The notes under the pieces were generated by a model, which did no database searches, was not told the DNA's origin, and saw nothing but the letters and a program-made list of their open reading frames with translations. Made by a program: the position numbers and the translations under genes. A DNA stretch of 64,000 nucleotides from Leptidea sinapis (taxonomy: Eukaryota; Arthropoda; Insecta; Lepidoptera; Pieridae), in assembly GCF_905404315.1 (NCBI RefSeq), contig NC_066311.1, positions 7,378,001 through 7,442,000 of the forward strand, written 5' to 3'. Shown here piece by piece: positions 27,701 through 39,700 of the stretch. Position 1 is the first letter of the stretch; each line of letters begins with the position of its first letter.

Positions 27701-30700
27701 CAGCTTAGAAATACTATTTCGCTTGGCGCAAGACCACGAAAATTCTCTTAGCTGACGGCCAACCTCCAGTTGTATTAAATTCCTCTATACCCTAGCTGAG
27801 GCAGAGGGCATCCACAGTGCATCTCCATCGCCAATGGTCCTGAGCATCTCTCTTGATTTCACTCCGTGTCTTTCCGATGTCTTTACCTTCGTCAATGACA
27901 GTCCGCCACCAGGTTCGCTTTGGACGGCCACGTTTGCGTTTTCAGCCTCCAGTTGTGGAGAGGCACAATAAGAAGAAGATAGACCATTTAGAGAATCAAT
28001 TTATGCAGTCTTGATCTGAACTTAGCTTTGTATAGCCCGCAGGCTTGTCCATACTTTTTATATTGTTCATGATTGTCCATTTTTAAACCAATATGTTCAT
28101 AGGTATGCTTGCGCTGGCGTGGTGCACACGACAGAGAAGTTGTTCAAGGAAGCCAGTCTCGCAAATATGGTACTCTTTTGCGGTAATACCTTCGTTGGTA
28201 CGATTGGCACCGCCATCCTGCTCATCTTAGACATCATATCAGATTCAGACGTAAGTATCACTAAAGTTGACGTTGTTTCAAATATTAATTCACTAGCTTT
28301 TACCCACGGCTATGCTCGCGTTGATGTCCTTATGTAACCTTCCGAAATCGGCAAGTGCCCCCGCGCCGCGATGTGCCATAGATTCGGCGTGATTTTGGCG
28401 CGCTCACAGCGGTATGTCCATGCGTATTATTTCACGTGTATTAATAGATTAAGATGATTTGATATAAGATATATAATAATAACTAACTAATAATAACTAT
28501 AAGACCATGCAAAATAAGTGTCAGAACTTGGTCAAGGCGTGGTGTGCCGTACGGCACCCTCGAATTTGATGTATCTGAAAAATCTAGTTCCCTTGCCGAT
28601 TTCGGAAGGGTAAAGGACAAACATCGAAATGAAAATAAAATATGTACAAATTAATTATACCAGCATCTCATAAACATTCTAAGAAGAATTCTAAGATTCA
28701 GTTTATTTCAAGAAAACTAAAAACTGCTTTAATAAAGATTTTGATGTTCCCGAGCTATCTTCATCTACTCTCTCCGAGTAGGTATTTGGTAAATTCTTAG
28801 ATAGATTGTATTTATTGTACCTAAGGGTGGAAATATTTTCATTCGAATTATAGTTTGGGTCAGATTACCGTTCACTTATGATAATAATCACTATAAATGG
28901 ATGAAATTTAAGCTACTTTTAATGAGATAGCATACTTTTAACATTATATTGTGCATCATACTAAATAATATGGTTATTTTCATTATTAATTTATTTCAGT
29001 CTACAGATTATATTCGTTGGTTACTACACAAGATATTCTTGATAAGTCCGCAGTTTTGCCTCGTTGATGGCTTGTTAGAAATTGCAAAGAACACAATACA
29101 ATCACAGGTACGTACATGTTTGTTTTTTTGTTGTTATACCACAGAGTAGGGATAGATACTTTCGTAAGGACGAAATAAACCTATATTAATAAACTTTATG
29201 ATTTAGTTCCTATATTGAAATTTAGATGGCGCTTTAAGGAGATTATAAAAAGACTACTCTATTTTGGATTTGTGTTTTGTGTAACATTTAATGCACTTAT
29301 GGCTATTAATATTATTTTATTTTAAAATTATTTCCTCTGTACATTTTGTGGTTTGGCCATGTCTCTTGTGAAAGTGCTTTTAGGTGGTCTACGGATACGT
29401 CTGTCCTTCCTTGACCTGTTACGCACCACTGTTGTGGGCTATGTTGATACAATATTTATATATTAATCTTCATATTAATTTTATATTTGTAGGTGCTTCA
29501 ACAGTTCGCCATGGACACATATCGCGACCCGTTCAACACTACCCTCATCTTCTATCACTGTGTCGCTTTGATTTGTGTCGGTACCTTGCTCTTCTTACTC
29601 AATCTGGCCATTGAGTACAACATGTTCGAGCTCATGTTTGTCAGGTTTGTTCAGTATAAAATTTACAATTTTGTAAGTGTAATTTTTGTGCATATCAACT
29701 AACTATAGTAATGTATAAATATTATCCACTTTACACTAAAGTTCTTATTTACATACCGGGCATTTAGAATGGTAAAAATCTAATGTATAAATGCGAAACT
29801 ACAATGACACGCGGTAAAAAACTAAGGGCATGAACTTTTATATTTTTCTGTTATATCTGTGATTGTTATAGTACAGTATGTTTAGCTCGGGATTGTTAAT
29901 TGTCAGCTGTTATATTTTATAGTGTGATATTGTAATCCATACTATTGCTGCTACGAAATAACATGTACAAATTCTCTATGAAACGCCTTTTGATGGGCTT
30001 GAAATTTCCGTACATTTACCGTTGTAATTTATATTTTTTTTACACTATCGGAAAGTAGAGATTATGAAGAACAGAAAACAGACCAAGTTTTTGAAATAAG
30101 CTGATATTTTTACGTCTGAATTTTCAATTGAATATAAGGGTTCTTTTTTGATACTTTTGTCAAAATAAGATGAAAAATTAAGTATTTCAATTCTAATAAA
30201 TTACAGTGTATTTGGGACATAAAAAGATAAATTTTCACCAAATTTCGCGAGAAAAAAATAGTTTTGAAAAAGATAAAAATATATAAAAAAAACCAAAAAC
30301 AAAAACTTATTTTTAATTTTTCACATAAATTTTGAGGTAATGTCAAAAAATTGTAAATATTTTTACTACCTACAACTTTGCCATTTGCCTTATTTCCATA
30401 GGACTTGCAGTTTTGCCGGCAATCGAGATAAGCCATTTTTTACCCTTTTCCACTTCCCGACCGCGCGTAATTTATTTATCTTTGTATTTCTGTTAAGTAT
30501 ATTCTCTTCCATTTCCACTGGGTTTTATTCTACTATTATTTTTTTTGGTTGCAAAGTTGAAATATTATTTTTCGAACCATAGTTCTAGCCTCTGAAAGTA
30601 CGACATAATTTTACTTTGCCACTTTGAGCACTTCACTCGAAGTGACTATTATTATTTTCTAAATGGTTGTGCTAATGAATAATTAAATTAATTAAATAAT

Positions 30701-33700
30701 AATTGTGCTATCTATTTAAATTATTTAAAAGTAAATTGTACAACCAGATTCAGTGGAGCGAAGTACGAGGCGACAAGTGGAGTGAGTTCTGAAGTCAAGA
30801 GCGTGGCGCGCGAGGAAAGACGTGTGCGCGCGGCCGTGGCACCGCTCCGACTGAGAACTATCGGAAACATAAATGCGGGTACGTTGAAAATGTAGGTTAT
30901 TTGCTACCAATATTCCACCCTTCAATGTGTATCCAAACCAAGTTCCTTACATTCCTGAAGTATGACATGTATAAATGTATGTACGAACTCTACCCTTATT
31001 ATTATGTAGAATATTTGTTCGCGAGTCCGGCGCGTTGTACTATGGCTCGCACCAACTCACATACTATTTATACCGAGGTCTCTCTCCGCTCTCAACGCTC
31101 TTCTCGAATCCAACGCTGATTGTAATATATTTTATTTGTGAATGGATGGCAGGCGATTTTAACAGAGTGTTTGTATTTTTGTGGGAGGGAAAGATGAACG
31201 GTATTTGGATGTTTATGTATTAGTTTATTACGGTAATTACTGTACTTAGTTTATTTGTGTAGAAATGAATGTCCAAATACATTTATCTATACTTCTATAC
31301 TAATATTATAAAGAGGAAAGATTTGTTTGTTTGCATTGAATAGGCTCCGCAACTACTGAACTGATTTGAATAATTCTTTCACTGTTGGGAACCTACATTA
31401 ACCCCGAATGTGTGGCTATATAATATTTTGAAATAAATTAGGGACCCCTACTAAAAGTCCAGTAATGTTACCCAAGGTGTAAAAATACGTACGCGAACAA
31501 AGTCGCGGGGCATCAGCTAGTTAAAGTATAAATAACCGAGTAAATTAAAACTCAACCAAATAATAAACAAGCTTTTAGCTACATAATTTTATGTAATATT
31601 CACTAAATACCTTAACCATATTGTCCACGTCTACTTATAATAGTATAAAAATAAGCGATTTGAAAAAGAGAACATTTTTATTTTCATTAAAGATTCTGAA
31701 TTCAATTTCAATAAATATTATTTGTATCCAGCATTCTATATTCCAGAATATTATTGATACAAAACTTATGAACTACATTCTTTTAACTCAATTTGTAGTT
31801 TGTTTAATTTTTGTCCCCTCATGACCTTATTTGACGGTTACAAAGTATTTTACTGATAAAGGCAATTAAAAAATTTTTGACATATGCTTTAGATACTTCA
31901 TTAGACTTATTATTGAAAACATAAGGAAAATAATAATTATTGAATGTTTAATAGTGCTAAAAACTACTAACTAAATGAAATGATGATCAAATATCACGCC
32001 CATAATCGATTTTTCCAATATTTAATTAAAGGAGCCACAACCTGAGAGAATAAGATCTACCAAGACTTGGAACACTTGCCTCAGTTGGTAAGAGCACTCG
32101 GACGTAACCCGAGAGGTCGCGGGTTCGAGTACCACATCGTTTATAACTTATGATTACAAATTTAATTTGCATAATAACTGTGTATTTTGTTTCAGGCTTT
32201 GTAGACTCACAAGAAAGTCTTAAGATTAATTCATTGAAGCGAGGCACATCAGTGACGGGCGTAGGAAATAGTGACGTCATTTCCTGCGTGGGCATCAGCA
32301 AGGCATACCCCACACTGACAGGCTACAAGCTAGCAGTAGACAACTTAACACTCGGAATACCTTCGGGACAGGTAGCATTATATATATATAACTAAATGCA
32401 ATGACGTTTTATACATAGAGACAAATCGCGTTACATGAAAACAAAGCAGAAATTTGTACATGCCACAGATAAAACCATAGTAAGCTTCAACTGATATATT
32501 TATACATTGCTGTATTTCCTCCAGAAGTTAGAAATATTCTTGTTCAATAAGCAGTAATGTAAAACATTTATTTAAACAGTTCAGATTTGATTTGGACAGT
32601 GATAGTTGACAAACGACTAAAGGAAAGTATGATTACATTGTCATTAAGCACACTTTTGCCGTTTAGCTATCAGACTGCGAATGATATTAGCCTAGCCAAA
32701 CTCTCTAAGAAAAGAGTGACTCACTCGATTGTATGAAACGTGCAGTTATTGATAGATTGACAGATGACGGCTATTATCTTGTAAAAAACGGAGATATCCT
32801 AAATCTACTACATATTAAGCAACTGTTCGCTTTCAAACTGAGCCGGATTATACTTCGTCAAATGATTGCAAGTTTCATACTAAATTAAATTTAAATTTTT
32901 ACTTAGACAGTTCCGTCTATTATTATGTAGTATTAAATGATTTGAAGTTTTCTTTTCCTTTTTGAATCTGGAAAACGGTTCAATGTCCGAGTTCTGTTAG
33001 CATTAGAGGTCATCTCCACGAGCGACTTATATAAATACCGTCCTGACACGTATACACTCTCATAGAACAGTCCTCCAATACAGCCCACATTACAGGCTTA
33101 TTCTTGAATCTGAACTGTTTTTAGATTACTGTCATACCATCTGTAAATCTTACTATTTTTCTTTTTAGTGTACGGCACTTGTAGGACAGAACGGTGCGGG
33201 TAAGTCAAGCACGTTTGCGATGCTGACAGGGGAGTGTCCCCCTTCTGGCGGACAGCTCTACGTGCAAGACACACCCGCATCTCCTCGACATCTGCGAAAC
33301 GCCCTTATAAGTAAGTAGACATTATGCATCATGTAGAGGTGTTAGAGTCCTATGCCAGGGACTTAAGAAAGAAAACTAGTGGACTGTAACACTTCTTATA
33401 ATATTATAAATTACTACAGCACAATAATTTGGTAAATTGATATCAGAGCAGAAATACGTATGCGTCGTTCGTTGAGACGTTAGTATCCATAGGTCGCTGG
33501 TTCATATCCGGCTCGAAGGACCATTTGTTAGGGTCCTATGCAGAGATTTAAGAAAGAAAACTTGTGGATTGTAAGACTGTTTTTAATATTACACATTACT
33601 ACAGCACAATAATTTGGTAAATGGATATCAGAGCAGAAATAAGTGTGCGTCGTTCGTTGAGACGTATGTATCCATAGGTCGCTGGTTCATATCCGGCTCG

Positions 33701-36700
33701 AAGGACCATTTGTTAAAATCCTATGCAGGGATTTAAGAAAGAAAACTTGTGGGTAAATGGATTTCAGAGCAGAAATGCGCGTGCGTCGTTCGTCGAGACG
33801 TAAGGTGAAGTGCCGGCCGGCGGCCACTCCCCGGATCTCGTACGTCATCCGATACGGGGCAGAGGCACTTAGTGAGCACTTTTTGTAGCGCCTTCATAAA
33901 AAAAATCTGCACAATGTCTTATGTTATATAAAATATGTTAGCATTACCAACATATTTATAAATTTAATTCATTTAAATTTTAATACTTGCTTTGTTTGAT
34001 TAACATGATTTATTTAATAATAAATTAAATCGCGAAATTGTAATCATCTTTTAAAATGTAAAATATAGACAGTCAACTGACAACACCAATATGGCGTTGT
34101 CAGTTGACCACGAATACATGCATTCAAGTTGTAACTCCGGTACGGGGTGGTCGATTAAATTGTTTGAAATTCTATTATTAGAGTAAATTGTTACTAAATG
34201 CGATCTTTCATAATTATAAGGTTTTGATCTCAAAACAGTGAATAGTGCTAATAATTCTTTTATCCCCCGCTTTCTTAGAAAAAAATCTTAACCTTTCCAT
34301 CACTTAGTTTGTCATTATTATAGAGTAGTCAAATGTGTCGATAATATACGTAGTAGCGATAATTCTTTATCGTTGACGAGCTCTGCTTAATTCATTGCTA
34401 TTTTTTTATTGTATCTTGCAATGAATAGCAAATGAAGGCAAATAAGATGTAGACAAAATGCCATATACTGATACTCCCTGTGGTGTCGACCCTTTCAATT
34501 ATATCGTCAGGCACAGGGGTGGGACAGACGCCTTAAAGTGACGTTTTCAGAAGACTGTAGAGCCATCTGTTAGTTGCCCCGAAAATGAAAGCTTTGGCAG
34601 CTGTCATTCGTTTTGAACCCTTTCAACTTTTCTTTATTTGTGTTACTGCCCACTGGTCATAAAATGGCGGCTACGCCTAGCGTTTGCACATGTATGTAGC
34701 TCTCGTGTTCTTTTTTTGCATATTTACACTACTAATTCTATCCTTTTTGTTCTATGTTGTGACAAAATTAGATAACTAACTCTACGCGCAATTTCAACAT
34801 GGTAAAAAGTTGCAATACCTACATTAAAAAGTAGAGTTAGTTATTTAATTGCGTCACAACATTAAAAATGAATTTTATAATTTCGAGCTTATATATAGTT
34901 ATTTTCGGGGCGAATCTCCAGATGGCGCCAGCTTTCAAATAGACAGCTCATAATGCGTAGAGAGGGCTCTCTTTTCCCTATATATTATTATACTCTTTGG
35001 TCACACATAATGTGTGTCAGTTTACGAGTCGAATATCGTACATCACGTTGCGCTCTGTCAGCAGTTGCGCTGGCGCGTGCCGTGTTTCCACATTTTCCCC
35101 CAGTCCATGTTCTAGTATCAATCGGTTCGCTTGCGTATAACCAATACCATTTTCCCCATTTTAGACTTATTTCAATAAACCTATTGTTCTTAAGTCTCGT
35201 TTAATTTATGAACCATACATAAATTAATCTGTACGGCAACCATAAGCCGTACAGTCAGCAAAGGTGGCTGCTATTCGAATCAAATATATTATTATGTTGT
35301 TTTTCAGCTAACGAATTGTTTCAAGTCCAACTAACTTTTTAATTAATTTTAACTTAGTGTAATTATATTCGAAATAAAAACATTACGGTGTGACGTTAAA
35401 GTCAGTGGCGGATTTACAGATTTGGCGCCTGCAGGCTATTCAATTTTGCCGCCTCAAAATTTTGATATCTTAGTGTACAAAATCATATCAATTTTCTATC
35501 AATAAAATTCCAACTTTATGATTTGTGCTCCATCACCCTCGTTACATCAACTTTTCCCGTATGGTTAGTATAATTGAGAACTATGGTACCGTGTTAGATC
35601 ATAAATTTTTAGAATAACGCAAAAGCGATTCGATATTATTTCAGGGTTAACACATTTCTCGTTGTCATAGATAGACTCATATCGGATTTAACGAGAAATT
35701 GTTATTTTAATTAATAAAACGTTTAGCAATTGTTTATGTAGAGATATTATTTAGCATTGTATATAGGACTATATTTCGATTTTTGTGACATATTTTAATT
35801 TCTCTCAAATTTTCGAAACTCGTATTTTGTGTGTGTATATTTTTTTTTACAATTTGTAAATCGAAATAAAAAAATTGTGAACTAAATTTGCCGCTCCTTA
35901 AAATTTGCCGCCCTAGGCTCCAGCCGGCTGCTGGTAAATCCGCCACTGGTTAAAGTTAGCGCCGAAATGAGTGCTACCTACAATAATAATAAAAATGATA
36001 AATTATTTTTATTTCAAATATGGCACAGCTACAAATGCTTTTGTGTAAATTAATGAACAAAAATCAGTTTGGTTTCACTAGGGGCTTATCAACAATTAAT
36101 GCGGGTACTAGACTCATTGAGCACATCTTTAACGCCTGGGAAGAGTCACAGGATGCATTGGGCATTTTTTGTGATTTGTCAAAAGCATTTGACTGCGTCC
36201 ACCATGAAACTTTACTCCTAAAACTAAAACATTATGGAGTGAAAAATAGAGCCCTAAATCTGTTAAAATCATATTTAAGCGAAAGAGTTCATATAGTCGG
36301 TGTAAATGGCAAACGGTCTTCGGGTAAACCTGTGGGAATAGGTGTTCCACAGGGTTTTATTCTCGGTCCTTTCTTGTTTCTTATATATATTAACGATCTA
36401 CCGTTTGTGGTAGATCATAGCCATGAGATTGTATTGTTTGCTGATGATACTTCACTTATTTTTAAAGTGAAGCGACGTGCGGATATTGATGACGAGGTAA
36501 GCAATGCACTCTCAAAGATAGTGCGTTGGTTTGAAACGAATAATCTGCACTTAAACAGTAAAAAAACGAAGTGTTTACGGTTCATTACACCAAACACAGC
36601 GGAGGTACAAACCAACGTAAATGACCAGAGATTGGAACTTGTGGACACTGCGGTCTTCTTGGGTATCACGTTAGATAAAAAGCTTCAGTGGGGTCCACAT

Positions 36701-39700
36701 ATTATCCATCTAGCAGATAGACTCAGCTCTGTGGCATATGCAGTTAGAAAGATCAGAGAGTACACGAATGTTGCGCCCGCTAGATTAGTGTACTTTAGTT
36801 ATTTTCACAGCATCATGACGTACGGTATATTACTATGGGGTCTATGCTGCTGACATTGATATAGTATTTGTTTGCACTGCAAAAGAGAGCTGTTCGTGCT
36901 ATATATCAGCTTGGTTATAGACAGTCTCTCAAAGAAAAATTTAAAGAAATAAATATTATGACTGTTCATTGTCAGTACATTTATGAAAATTTAATATATG
37001 TTCACAAAAATCGTCACCTTTTTGCTCTTAATAGTGATTTTCATTATTACAACACTAGAAATAAGGGATTGCTTGTAACTAATTCTAGTAGGCTTCATAA
37101 GATACAAAATAGCTTTAAGGGTAAATGTATACACTTCTACAATAAAGTCCCAGCCACTGTTCAGGCATTATCTATAAATAAATTTAAATATTTAAAAAAA
37201 AATGGCTCTGTCGTAAATCCTATTACTCCACTGCTGAATATCTAAATGATCGGACAGCCTGGGACTAGATTGTGATTATTTTATAGCGATAGAAATGACT
37301 GTACAATATTGTATATTTTTATTGAAAAGAGCGCAAAAAAAGAATGCTGGGAGAGTTTCTTGCGCCGCTTCTTCTCTCTCAGAGCGCCATTTGTTTCCGA
37401 AGCGGTAGTAGTATCTAGTAGTATAAGAAATGACATCAAACAGAATTCTAAAGGAATCAATTTTGAGAAAATAAATGCCTTTTATGCTTTTTTATACATT
37501 TGGGTGGTTGAGACTTCCCAGTAAGTAGTCTTAGGACACATATATTGGAAATATATCGCAACTTCCTTAGCTAATACATAATATTTGATAAACAATATAG
37601 AAATAAACAAAAATGATTAAAAACACATTAAATTAAAATAGAATGAATACAATATTAACAATTATTATATTTGAAAGAGCGACATCTCAAGTCAATTTCC
37701 TAATATGCAATTATTGGGATTGAGCAGGTTATCAACTGTAAAGTATATCCAGTAGATGGTTGACAGTTGAACAAGACAGACATTGTCTCAGTTGGTAAGA
37801 GCTCTCGCACGAAACCCGAGGTCCTGGGTCCGAGTCCCCCCACCGTTCATAAATTTTGGTTACAAATTTAATTTTAAATATTTGCCATGTTGTTTTTCAA
37901 AAATGCATATTGTTTTAGGTTATTGCCCCCAACGAGACGCCTTAGACCCGCTCCTGACTGTCACAGAAACTCTGAGGCTTTACTGTAAGCTGAGAGGCAT
38001 CACAGAGATGGACGATGTGAGTTCGACTAACTTACTAGAACTGTATTAATTTTATCATATATCTAAGAGTGCTATTACACTCTCTTTTTTATAAATCTAA
38101 CCTTAATATATATTATAAATTACATGTCACGTTGTTCGTCCGTGACTGAACTAATGAACGGATTTTAATGGGGATTACTTCATGGAGTGCAGTTTAGTCC
38201 AACTTGAGAGATAGGATAGAATAGATTTATTTTTTGTTTTCACTGTGAAGAATTTCATTATAACAACAGGGAGCATTTTTTACGAAATCATTCTTGATGT
38301 TGTGAAATATTAATAATAAATTCATAAAAAACAGTATTTAATTTAATATTCACAGAACAACGTCTGTCGGGTCAGCTACTACTTATTATAAAATTTTCTA
38401 TAGCAATAAATAGAGTGCCGGTTTTTTCCTTCGGTTATCTGTGAAAACTACTGAACCTATCAAAATAATACATATACTATTAGATGCAGCGTGTTTCGGA
38501 GAATGTTTTCGTATATCATACTATATCTAAACCTTCTCTTATAATATTTTTCGACTTAGAAATATAATTTATCCGCAATACAAATAATTCAGGGAAGAAC
38601 ATTTAAGAATATCACAATTCATACAATGAGCGAGCGCGGGCACTTTTTTATATATTGTGGAGATAAGTTTAAAATAACGTAGGAGTAACAATAATGGCTA
38701 TTAACATACATAACCCACCTCCTTCCCATGCTCTTACGGTCATCAAGACCTAGGTACTGTTCACGACGGATCGCTTGATAGTTGTGATTACTTCTGTAAG
38801 TTCATCATAGGCGGTATGTTAAATTTGTTAGTTGTAAAACCGCACTATTAATGATTTTCGCAAAATGTCCAGTATATAAAATAAATATTATTACTATTTT
38901 ATTTTACATATATAGTATATGTAAAATAAATTAGTAATAAAATTTTTGATAGTACAAGGCTGGTTTAATTAACTAAACCCCACAGTACTTATACCGCGAA
39001 TCGGGAGTGGTAGTAAGGTGTACCCCTAAAAGATCAGTTTTCGTTCAGGTACCGACCGAAACAACGGGGGATGTACCGGATTTGAGGTCCGGTACATTTT
39101 CTTGACTCCCTAGAGGTTCTCATTTTTTAATGCTTCCCTACAAGGCCCTCTCCCACTTTCTGGGGGCGACCGACCACAACTACGGCTTCGTCCTCGGGCA
39201 TTCCGTCTTGCTTTTCTTCTCCTCTTCCTGAATTCTTCCTTTCTCTGTCTTCGTCTCCGTCTTGGTTTACCCCTCCATCACTCTCCGGTCGCGGTACAAA
39301 CTTGCGGCAAGTCCAACCAACCTCGAGAAGTTCACCTCCGAAGATACAAGATCCCCGTAATAAACTGGATACTTTTCCCTCTCTAGATGGTCCAGCAGTT
39401 CACCTCTCGCCCTATCGCTTAGGCTGCATTCCCACAGCACGTGGTCCCGTCCCGTGGTCCCGTCCCGTGGTCCCGGTCCGTGGTCGGGATACACCCTGGT
39501 CGCCAGAAGTCCGACACATGGAAAGAAGCGTTTGAGATCACCACCCCTCTCTTCACGTTTCCAACGCTCCTGTCACAACTATTAACATGCAGTTGAGGGA
39601 CAGTTAAAATTAAAAAAATAATGTTTCGTTAATAGCTAATACGGCGAACAATGGAGATGTTTGAGCTGTCGAAGTACGCCGACGTCCGCAGCGGAGTGCT

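Noticed and set aside
30110..30582. Overlapping 108- and 80-residue frames on opposite strands
   Set aside because: AT-rich, Phe/Lys/Ile-dominated, no motif and no splice context.
32050..32160. tRNA gene upstream of an ABCA exon
   Set aside because: Same SINE family, with a damaged acceptor stem and family-specific tail.
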